DNA from: an uncultured Clostridia bacterium
GTDB taxonomy: Bacteria > Bacillota > Clostridia > Christensenellales > UBA1242
DNA length: 64,000 nt
Direction: 5' to 3'
Assembly (NCBI GenBank): GCA_947588355.1
Contig: CANPYI010000001.1
Coordinates: 141,771-205,770, forward strand
The translations under genes were made by a program, and so were the position numbers. The notes beneath the pieces were generated by a model. The model saw only the letters and a program-made list of their open reading frames with translations. It made no database searches and was not told the origin of the DNA. This document shows, in pieces, positions 50,001-57,964 of the stretch (its first letter is position 1; the number at the start of each line of letters is the position of its first letter).

Positions 50001-50979
50001 CAAGATTGGTGAAATTTAAAGGCAAAAATTCTTTTTCAAGGCAGTCGTTGTAATTTATCTCTTTGTTCACAAAAAGCGGGCCAACGTAGTATCCATATGT
50101 AGAAACAAATTCTTTGCTTGCTTGCAAAGTGTTTTGTTTGAAATCGGTTGCTCTGACCGTAATTGTTACGCGACCCTCTTTTTTAAACGAAATTTTTCCG
50201 TTTTGATCAACGGTTGCGATGTCGTCGTTGCTTGAGGTGTATTCAAACGAAACATCGCAACTTTCTGGATTTGTTTTGATAGCAGGGAATTGAGCCTCCT
50301 TAAACGAGGTTGTAAACAAAGTTTTGTCAAAAACAAGCCCTCTCAGTTTGGCATGACAAGTTATTTCCGCCTTTACACTGATATCTTGATTGTCAACAGA
50401 TGTTGCAGTTACAATCGCCTTTCCATTTCCGACCGCAGTGACAAGTCCGTTTGAACTAACTTGCAAAATGCTGTCATCGGAACTTTTCCATTCTATAAAC
50501 TTGTTTTCCGCCTCTTTTGGAAAAATGCTGACAGAAAGTTGTGTTGATTCACCTTCGTACAAATCTCTCGGATACTCACTCATAACAAGTTTGTGAACTG
50601 ATTTGTCGGTTATGATAATCTTTCTTGTTGCTGTTGCGGTTTTGTTTTCTGTACTGCGCACTGTAACATAAGTTTCACCATAAAAAATCGGAGTAAGAAT
50701 GCCATCTTCGCTGACTTGCAACAAATTTTCATCATAATTTGTGTATTCAAGGCCGCGATTTGTGGCTTTAAGTGGCAAAATAGTGATTTGCTCGCCCAAA
50801 TTGTATGTTGGAGGATTTTGTTCGTCGTTCATGACAAGCACTATGGTGTCATTGGCGGAAAATTCCACCGCTTCAACATAAATGTGCGTGATAAGACTCA
50901 TGATCGCCCCGCTGACCAGAAGTATTGCCAGCAACAATAATGGCAGAATGATAATTGTGGAAATCATCAATTTTTTCAT
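47029..50979 (-). CDS. Large (1316 aa) membrane-anchored protein with Big_2-type Ig-like domains
   Basis: N-terminal TM; repeated phrases such as ENKFIEWKSSDDSILQVSSNGLVTAVGNGKAIVTATSVD and SFEYTSSNDDIATVDQNGKISFKKEGRVTITVRATD. Confidence 0.85.
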   Translation of the reverse strand: MKKLMISTIIILPLLLLAILLVSGAIMSLITHIYVEAVEFSANDTIVLVMNDEQNPPTYNLGEQITILPLKATNRGLEYTNYDENLLQVSEDGILTPIFYGETYVTVRSTENKTATATRKIIITDKSVHKLVMSEYPRDLYEGESTQLSVSIFPKEAENKFIEWKSSDDSILQVSSNGLVTAVGNGKAIVTATSVDNQDISVKAEITCHAKLRGLVFDKTLFTTSFKEAQFPAIKTNPESCDVSFEYTSSNDDIATVDQNGKISFKKEGRVTITVRATDFKQNTLQASKEFVSTYGYYVGPLFVNKEINYNDCLEKEFLPLNFTNLEGADRQIGEIDCYVDSESISNLNAQKLISFDQKEQKFKLIGSFPEFNSFIDVVVHATVYDFETDALKTTYEDTFRITKKPTQDNVKVFNEDQELTAGVGNENEIKFSNIGEKIILSFENPDNLVVRYDTSPYVIIERQNNTIILTSKDTCENQSVYLSIGTKTYILKVSIKAKAEKLEVLCGDTQIEANETYQTLIDKLSFTITPNRDDGKEVSNEHITYQINDMGEWKDTEYGKVTLDTASVESITFKSDDVLLSFHLEKVDIEDFGIDSSFTNANAETKPLKTVETVKDRADISYILPSDIQNNLTMKIVFETENFLGGFGNDADFEKLFSINLEDVEGLQAKYTSSAKQIVISFNKEAEFTKTISMSYGKHQIAIQIVKVNLQEITFVNDTLSFDSAKDEDIHKGYQQVRVFAKHSYYGKDVDYFKVPLKALSSIADETQASLDTISWTLSRYVGNDDMGILTSQLGDTVTINEKRYKIVKEGSEYVLKDGDVIVSGQGGKNDQGYIWVDVYTEQEEGYARIYFGNFGGLSESDVYNDYFGNFDEQQNWSEHKSVDNKGGGIDIEPSKNAYAFLKVVAGDGVEGGKNCHFNFNVLQDETLVNVFDSNGYYCSSNIVLHSDLYGEGELDESGEKFDYATQNGLFLTKVDGLAKTMIYGNGYQVNFQAKNASMSGSSESDGITVNKAYNTVIKCSNPNETISASNQKMVLKMNYAYYCDLSYYYKFNPIGGAFYTKNTVFAYIPKAAIQLPYNEPLYAENITIVESGVAILLDSESKHDSKIYFKGNVEILNFANKTGLENLNGLIGLLYPEIAGNVKDYFEWQGSESFTASKSSYADKSIDRLYVNVLIFVMGNISGNVFVWKDGDYAKAEQATLSNGAKLVNKDLAWNRCYAWTYEMLDENGQRLDNAKVSDSLFGLTVSADLSQLFTEKRYIRLQCEYKDEGVKNFEHILWHMQRAYRDIKLKGVTEDHITNLKKTMQDVSWVPSE

Positions 50980-50982
50980 ACA

Positions 50983-52585
50983 TTACACCTCGATTTTTCT
51001 GTATTTTTTGTCCACTGTAAACCAAAAAACAAGAAAGTTTGTCAGTGCGTAAACAAGCCCTATTGCCACAACAATAATATAGGCATAAGTACTTCCGTTT
51101 TCCATAATTTTTGGCAACAACAAACTGAAAACACCAAAAACACCTGCAATCAAAAGACCGATCATCAACATATATGTCACATTGATTTCTTCGGCATCGC
51201 CATTTGCCTTTGGCTTAAGGTTTGGATTGACAAGGTTGAGATTTATGCCATTGAAAACAAGCCCAAACACAAACAAAATTTGCGAAATTGCAAGCACAAC
51301 CATTTCAACAGCACTGACAAACTTCAACGCAATCAAAACAATCGAACTGACAAGCAAAGCACCAAGGCTGACAGCAACATTAAGAAAGCCCTTTATCAAA
51401 AGTTGTTTGCGATAGGAAACCGGCACCAATTTTGTTATGTAAAAATTTTTGCCTTCAATACTCAAAATTGTGGCAGCAAAAGAACCTATCATTGCCATAA
51501 ATACGGCAACAACAAGCATAGATGCCCCAAAATTGATTCCTTTGCCAATTTGAGCCTCGCCAACCATAGTGACCAGACGATTACAGAAAAACACCATTAC
51601 AGGTGTTGAAAGTGCAACGCCCAAATAAAAGTAAGAATAGGATTTTGTATGTAAAATTTCAAGAAAAGTGTGTCTGAAGATCGCTTTTCCGCTTGAATTG
51701 TCATCAATCTTTGAATTTCGCTTGCTGACTGTTCCGCCACCATCAAGTTCTTTAGTACGTATTTTTTGATAGACAAATTTTGCGACAAGCACGCCAAGTG
51801 CAATCAGAATTGCGCTTGCGCCAATTCCCCCCCCCCGCACCTATCCAAAAGTTTTCAAAGAAAATTATGTTTGCCAAATAATAGGCTGGATTGTACCATT
51901 TGTCGAGCCCGGTGAGCAATGACTGCCAAATTTCAAGTGTGCCTTGTTCCCAATTTCTGTGAATGAAAAACTGTGCAAGAACTGTGAGGATATAGTAGTA
52001 AAGTGCAAACAATCCTGCCAAAAGCAAGATGAAAACAATCAACTTTATTATGTTGTGTTTTTTAAGAAGCGAATTTATGTACATTATTGGAATTGCCAAA
52101 AAAACAGAAAGTCCAAACGGAATAAGCGGCATAAACAAAATTCCAAGGATAATGCCCAAAAAATATGTGAAAGTTATGCAATTCATCGCCCAGCCAAACA
52201 CCAACATGATTGGCAAAAGTAAGACTGCTGAATAAATCATAAGATCAATATAATTGAGGATCAAACAACTTACAAAAATCTTGAAAGTACTGAGCGGAAA
52301 CCTTGCAGTAATGTGCATATCACCAGGCCTGTACAGTCTGTTGATTTGCATTCCCGTTGCGGCAACTGTAAGTCCAATCACCAAAATAGTAAGAAAAAGC
52401 ACCGACAATCTTTTTGCGGAAACAACAATACTTGACTTTAAAACATAAGAAAGTCCCCAAACAAGTCCAAGCGCAATGACAACTGCCAAAAGTGCTGCCA
52501 CTGCAGTCATAATGGCATTTTTCTTGCTGTTGTTTCGGTTTAGACCCCACTTAAGTTTAAGTTGCAAACGGATGAAATCAAGCAT
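50983..52585 (-). CDS. ABC transporter permease split by a frame change at a G10 tract (5' part 51752-52585, 3' part 50983-51840)
   Basis: Two overlapping ORFs, each half of a multi-TM permease, join at GCGGGGGGGGGGAATTGGC (minus strand). Deleting one G gives a continuous 533-aa reading frame ...WIGAGGGIGASAILIALGV.... Confidence 0.85.
51827..51836. repeat. C10/G10 homopolymeric tract at the frame junction
   Basis: ccaattCCCCCCCCCCgcacc. Confidence 0.97.
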
Positions 52586-53297
52586 TGCTCACCTCGTTTA
52601 TTTCCATAAATTCTTTTTCAAGGTCAAAGTCTTTGTTTGTGCGTAAGTCAATCTTTCTGACAATTTGACCTTTTCGAATAAAAATAACAACATCGCATGC
52701 TTTTTTGACAGTTTCCAAACTGTGTGACGAAAACAAAACTGCATGTTTTTCATCAGCATATTCTCTGATAAATCTCACCAAAAGTGCCATAGTTTGAGGG
52801 TCAAGACCAACCATAGGTTCGTCAAGAACCCAAAGTGCTGGTTTGTGAACAAGTGCACCCAAGATACAAATTTTTTGTTTCATACCGTGTGAATAATTTG
52901 CAATTTGAGTGTCAAGAGCATATGCAATATTAAATTTTTCTGCAAGTTCGCCTACGGCATATTCTTTTTGCTCTTTGGTTGCGCCATACAAACTGCCCAT
53001 ATAGTTTATGTATTCTCTGCCGGTCAATTTGTCGTAAACGGAGTGGTCGTCAGGAACGTATCCAATAGATTTTTTTGCTTGCTCGCTTTGTGTATTAATG
53101 TCAAAACCATTCACTTTTATTTGCCCTTGCTGAAAAGGAAGGACTCCAATAATGCTTTTTATTATCGTGGACTTTCCTGCACCATTGCTTCCAACAAGAC
53201 CGACAACCTCGCCTGCTTTGACAGAAAAACTTACATTCGATGCGGAATACTTTTCGCTGGCAGGATACTTTTTAGATAAATTTTGGACTTTAAGCAT
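52578..53297 (-). CDS. ABC transporter ATP-binding protein
   Basis: GLVGSNGAGKSTIIKSIIGVL, SHGMKQKICILGALVHKPALWVLDEPMVGLDP. Confidence 0.95.
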   Translation of the reverse strand: MLKVQNLSKKYPASEKYSASNVSFSVKAGEVVGLVGSNGAGKSTIIKSIIGVLPFQQGQIKVNGFDINTQSEQAKKSIGYVPDDHSVYDKLTGREYINYMGSLYGATKEQKEYAVGELAEKFNIAYALDTQIANYSHGMKQKICILGALVHKPALWVLDEPMVGLDPQTMALLVRFIREYADEKHAVLFSSHSLETVKKACDVVIFIRKGQIVRKIDLRTNKDFDLEKEFMEINEVSNA

Positions 53298-53320
53298 AAT
53301 TTACTCCTTCACATTTGTTT

Positions 53321-53345
53321 ATTATAGTGCGGGGGGGGTTGTCAA
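53321..53345 (-). promoter_or_regulatory. Promoter with C8 (minus strand) homopolymer in the spacer
   Basis: Minus strand TTGACA (53345-53340), ACCCCCCCCGCAC (13 nt), TATAAT (53326-53321), upstream of the ABC ATPase gene. Confidence 0.7.
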
Positions 53346-53488
53346 CTAATTAAAAAAAACTGTCAATAACTCTTTTTTAGTATATCACAATTTAATAAAA
53401 AAGCAAAAAGAAAGAATCTTTTTTTATAAATATTTAAATTGAGTTTTACAAATAAAAACAAGTTGATTTTCTCTTTAAAATTGTTTAA

Positions 53489-54085
53489 TTATTTATTCAA
53501 AAATTTTTCAATTTCTTTGAAATTCGATATACGTATAACGTTTTTTGGAACACTCAAATCTTTATTAAAATTTGTAACAGACAAAAATGCTTGTTTTTTG
53601 TTTCCAAATTGACCAAAATAATTGGCAACTTTTTCAACAATTGCCAAATCGTCATCTACAAAAAAATCGGCATTCACTTCCTCGCAGATTTTCTCCTTGT
53701 CTTTTCGTCCAATAAAAATATGGTCATATGAAATTTTGTTTTTTGCAAGCCATCTCAATGTCACTTCTTTTGGATTTGTATGCCAATCGTTGGCTCTTGC
53801 TGTGGCAATCACAATCTTGTTTCCGGCATCATGAATCTTTTGCAAAAATTCAACAGTGCCCTTTTTGCATGGAAATTCTTCCATCATTTTATCGCCATAC
53901 TTTCTGTACCACGCAAGTGCAGTATCCATATCCCAGTCAAATTTTGCCTCTGCAAAACGTACATCAGTGGCAACTTGTTTGTAAGGCCACTTATGAGACA
54001 CCAAAAAATCACGAATATATTTTTCGCTGTATGCATCAGTTTCACAAATTGTATCGTCCAAATCAAAAACAAATATCATAATCAA
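53489..54085 (-). CDS. HAD-superfamily hydrolase (NT5C-like nucleotidase)
   Basis: IFVFDLDDTICETDAYS, IVIATARAND, ADFFVDDDLAIVEKV. Confidence 0.82.
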   Translation of the reverse strand: MIMIFVFDLDDTICETDAYSEKYIRDFLVSHKWPYKQVATDVRFAEAKFDWDMDTALAWYRKYGDKMMEEFPCKKGTVEFLQKIHDAGNKIVIATARANDWHTNPKEVTLRWLAKNKISYDHIFIGRKDKEKICEEVNADFFVDDDLAIVEKVANYFGQFGNKKQAFLSVTNFNKDLSVPKNVIRISNFKEIEKFLNK

Positions 54086-54100
54086 GCCAACTTTTGTATA

Positions 54101-54628
54101 TTAAATTAAAACTGTTCCGTGCTTGCCCGCTTTTGAGCATTCAACACAACAAACTCTGGTTTCGTTTATTTTTGGCAAGCTTTCCAAAAAGTTTTCAGGC
54201 AAATCTTTTTCATTGCAAAATCCAAGAGTGATATGAGGTGTTGTAGTTCCATTTGCAATCTGAAATTTGTGTGGTTTTATCAAAAAATTGTCAAGTTTTT
54301 CAATCATCATAACGCAATCTTTCACAAAAGGTTCAGGATTTTCAACATCACACATTATATAATTGTTTTTAAAATAAATTTTTGAGAATTTAATCACATC
54401 ATTCGACGCACAGAAATGCAAGTTTCGCACAGTTTGTTTTATTTTTTCATATTGTTCATCAAACACATCATCATTTATGTCACCCATAAAAAGTGTTATG
54501 TGCGGCCTACAAATTTTTTGTGCAAAATCTATTTCACAATTTGGAATTTGTTTGCAGATCATTTGATTTATATTAAAGCACTCTTTTTCAGTTTCTTCTG
54601 AAAGATGATAATTTATATTTATTCTCAC
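54101..54628 (-). CDS. 2H phosphoesterase (2'-5' RNA ligase-like)
   Basis: Two HxT motifs: RPHITLFMG and TPHITLGF. Confidence 0.85.
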   Translation of the reverse strand: MRININYHLSEETEKECFNINQMICKQIPNCEIDFAQKICRPHITLFMGDINDDVFDEQYEKIKQTVRNLHFCASNDVIKFSKIYFKNNYIMCDVENPEPFVKDCVMMIEKLDNFLIKPHKFQIANGTTTPHITLGFCNEKDLPENFLESLPKINETRVCCVECSKAGKHGTVLI

Positions 54629-54749
54629 TATTCAAATGTCCTTTAACTGATATTTTAAACAAAATAGGTTTAATTTCAAAACTGTTTTTCCGCTTTTTGC
54701 ACAAAAAAAACAAAAACTTTGAAAAAGTCAAAACAAACATAAAGGGCTT

Positions 54750-55244
54750 TTATTTTTTTTCAAGTTTCAAATATTCAAGATATGCACCTTGATAGTGTGG
54801 CATAAAAAATTGCCCATCTTTCACCAATTGTTGTATTTGCTCTTTTGTAAACCAGCCAATATCTTGCACTTCGCTTTCTTGCAATTTGGTGTCCTTAAGG
54901 TCAATATCTTTGTGTAAATAATACAAATCTACAAAAGTTTTTGGAGTTTTTTGTGTTTTAAACAAAACAAGTTCACTTTCATCAACAACAACACCAATTT
55001 CCTCTTTCAACTCTTGACGCATTCCCTCAAGGCTGCTTTGGCCAGATGTTGGATGTCCGCCAGTTGTCGCCCATTTTCCGCCCTTTGCTTCTGACCGTTT
55101 TTGAAGCAACATCTGTCCTTTGCTGTTTTCAATAAACACCATCACAACAACGATGTATTTTCCTTTATCAAATTTTTCGCCCTTTGCAACCTTTTCGCCC
55201 GTAGGCTTTCTGTTTTTATCATACAAATCTCTATATTCCATCAT
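54750..55244 (-). CDS. NUDIX hydrolase (IPP-isomerase-like subgroup)
   Basis: MEYRDLYDKNRKPTGEKV, GGHPTSGQSSLEGMRQELKEEIGV. Confidence 0.88.
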   Translation of the reverse strand: MMEYRDLYDKNRKPTGEKVAKGEKFDKGKYIVVVMVFIENSKGQMLLQKRSEAKGGKWATTGGHPTSGQSSLEGMRQELKEEIGVVVDESELVLFKTQKTPKTFVDLYYLHKDIDLKDTKLQESEVQDIGWFTKEQIQQLVKDGQFFMPHYQGAYLEYLKLEKK

Positions 55245-55281
55245 TTAACTCCCGAATTTTAGATGAAATTCTTTTATTTCA

Positions 55282-56763
55282 TTATTCTGCCAGGTCAAAT
55301 GAAAATCCCGACCATTCTGAGAAGTCCGAAATGCTTAAATTCAGTTTCACGAGCCCATTTTCATCGGCAGGAGAAATTGTTACAGTCAGCCCGTCATCGC
55401 AACTTATTTGTGTCGCCGAAACAACATCATCGGTTTTTGTGTACTTTATGACAGCACTTCTTCCGCACAAAGTGAAGACATAACTTTTTTCGGTTTCCCC
55501 TTCAAAAAACGGGTCAATCTTCACATCAACGCCAAATTCACCTGCTGGAAAGTAGTAAACGTCTCCTTCTGTCGAATGTTCTTGTGTGCTAGCATTAATA
55601 GATGTGTTAGGTGTTGTGGCATTAAAGATGTGTTTATCCAAAGCTTCGTTCCATGCAACGCTATCAAATCTACCGCCTTCGGTATAAACACGCACCCATT
55701 TATCTTGGTTTAAACTGAAGTAATAATCAAGTCCTTCAATTGAAACTGTGTAAGCAAAAGGCGAACTACCTGTGCCAGCATTGGAATATTTCCAGACAGG
55801 CAAAACTTCTGAAATTATTATTTTCCCGCCTTCTGCTTTAACTTTGTCAAAATTGATTTTATTTCCGTTTATGGTGAAATAAATCTTTGGCTGAACTTCG
55901 GCATTATCCGTCAAATATGCGTACACCTCGTTTCCAAGTCCTGAGCCATCTGTGACGGTCAATGTCATGTTTTCGGTCATATCAGCAAATTTTACAACCT
56001 CAACTGCACCCTCCTGACCTGGTTTGGTCAATAATGTACCACGACGAAACCCAAGAAATCCGGATTGATCATTCAGATATTCCTCTAAAGTTTGTCCATC
56101 GCCTAAATAAATTTGATACTGTTTTGTGACATCAACATCAAATGTTGTTGAAGAGATATATTTGTCGCCCTCTTTTCTATATTTATTCGGAAAATCACAA
56201 AAATCCATTAAAAAGCCATTTTGCGAAACTGCTTCAAAAACAACTTGCTCTTGATGATAAAGTGGCACGGCGTCACTTAAAAATTCTTTAAGTTGATCAA
56301 AGTTCATATTTTTTCTGTCGGCAAAATTAAATGTCAAATCTTCATTCACGTTTTCGCCAGACAAGTTGAATTCCACACCGATTTTCATTTTTTCGGCAGC
56401 CCCTGAAAAGGTCAAAACAACATCTTCTTTAACTTTTGGAACTGTGTAATTCCAACATTGTCTATGTTCCGTTTCGGATTTAAGTGTTTTTTGTGTAACC
56501 TCAACCCCATTGGCAAAAACTTTCAAAGTGCCCACGCCATAACCAACGCCAAATTCAACATCAAAATTCAGATCCTTCCCCTGCTCAGCGCCATCCACTT
56601 CGTTTTTAGACGTTTCAAAATAGACATGTTCAACACCGGTTGGCAAGGATCCGCTGACTGTGGCAGCAATCCAAGTTTTTGAGCCACCGCAAGCGGAAAG
56701 ACCCAAAGAAAAGCAAACAACGGCAAAAACTACAAAAAATGAGTTGAAAATGTTCCGTTTCAT
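55282..56763 (-). CDS. Hypothetical lipoprotein
   Basis: Signal/lipobox VVCFSLGLSACGGSK; beta-rich extracellular sequence. Confidence 0.75.
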   Translation of the reverse strand: MKRNIFNSFFVVFAVVCFSLGLSACGGSKTWIAATVSGSLPTGVEHVYFETSKNEVDGAEQGKDLNFDVEFGVGYGVGTLKVFANGVEVTQKTLKSETEHRQCWNYTVPKVKEDVVLTFSGAAEKMKIGVEFNLSGENVNEDLTFNFADRKNMNFDQLKEFLSDAVPLYHQEQVVFEAVSQNGFLMDFCDFPNKYRKEGDKYISSTTFDVDVTKQYQIYLGDGQTLEEYLNDQSGFLGFRRGTLLTKPGQEGAVEVVKFADMTENMTLTVTDGSGLGNEVYAYLTDNAEVQPKIYFTINGNKINFDKVKAEGGKIIISEVLPVWKYSNAGTGSSPFAYTVSIEGLDYYFSLNQDKWVRVYTEGGRFDSVAWNEALDKHIFNATTPNTSINASTQEHSTEGDVYYFPAGEFGVDVKIDPFFEGETEKSYVFTLCGRSAVIKYTKTDDVVSATQISCDDGLTVTISPADENGLVKLNLSISDFSEWSGFSFDLAE

Positions 56764-56851
56764 ATCCCAAACCCCTCCTATAACTTATATTGTAATATAA
56801 AAAACAAAAAAATCAAAATATTTGAAATAAAAAGAAAAAACATATCTTGTC

Positions 56852-57832
56852 TTAGAGTCTGATGAAAAACTCGATGATTTTGTCATAAAAATGCGCAAAA
56901 TCTGAATATTTTCCATTTTCATATTGTTTATAAAGATCGATAATGTTTGGCAAATACAAAAATCCGTCGTCAATATAGTTTGCAATAAATGAAGTGTAAG
57001 TGCTTTCAAAATTTGCTTTAACATACATGCACTCTATGGCACGAATAACATGTTCATTGACAACAGTTTCGATGTCATCACCATAACTGTTTCGCTCAAA
57101 ACAAAGCGCAAATTTCTCTTTATTGATTTTTTCTATTTTTGTGCGATATTTGGCAGTCAGAGGGTTGATAATAGTGTGCGCAAACTCGTGCAAAAGCAAA
57201 GTTGTAATATAAGGCATATCAAAAGAAAAATCAATTTGTCCCTTTCTCCCTTTTTTGTATGGCCTAACACAACAGTAAGGCTTGCCAGCAACCTCAATGC
57301 CATAATTTGATGTTGACACACCAAACATCAGAAGAACATTCAGTTTTTTCGCTTTCATTTTGAGGAAATGCAGCAAATAATCCACCGGCGAAAAAACGCT
57401 TAGATTTTTAATAAATCTCTCCATTTGCAGAACATATTCGTCGTGATTACTCTCAAAAAAGGCATCAAAATTTGACTGGTCCATAAAATCTTGTAAGTTA
57501 AGCAGAAACGCATCAATATCATCTTTTTCAAGTCCAAACTTCTGACAAAATTCATGGTCAAGTGATTCGTTATAAAAAATCTTCAAAAACATCTCAACTG
57601 GACCGTTATAACGAAAATACGGGTTTTGTAAAAGCCTGTTCAAAAGTTTCAGTGCTCTATGATTTTTTTGGTCTTCAAAATATTTGTAAATTTTTTCCCG
57701 ATAGAGTCGATTGCTACGTTCTTTGTTTAACACAAAATTATTCAACACAAGCATAACACCCAAACATTCCACAGCCGGATTGACGCAAAGATCATATTTA
57801 TCATCTCGCACCTTGATTTCTTTTGCAACCAT
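56852..57832 (-). CDS. Putative zinc metallopeptidase (DUF4932-like)
   Basis: TTLLLHEFAHTIINPLTAKY (HExxH) and downstream VVNEHVIRAIECMY. Confidence 0.6.
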   Translation of the reverse strand: MVAKEIKVRDDKYDLCVNPAVECLGVMLVLNNFVLNKERSNRLYREKIYKYFEDQKNHRALKLLNRLLQNPYFRYNGPVEMFLKIFYNESLDHEFCQKFGLEKDDIDAFLLNLQDFMDQSNFDAFFESNHDEYVLQMERFIKNLSVFSPVDYLLHFLKMKAKKLNVLLMFGVSTSNYGIEVAGKPYCCVRPYKKGRKGQIDFSFDMPYITTLLLHEFAHTIINPLTAKYRTKIEKINKEKFALCFERNSYGDDIETVVNEHVIRAIECMYVKANFESTYTSFIANYIDDGFLYLPNIIDLYKQYENGKYSDFAHFYDKIIEFFIRL

Positions 57833-57964
57833 AACAAATTCCTCCTATACAAGCGTTATCAAACCTATATTATTTTGTACTTATATTTATACACCTACTC
57901 TACGCCTACATTCCAAATTTTCCAAATGTTTGATGCTTTTAGTTCTAACAAAAGTTCTATAGTT

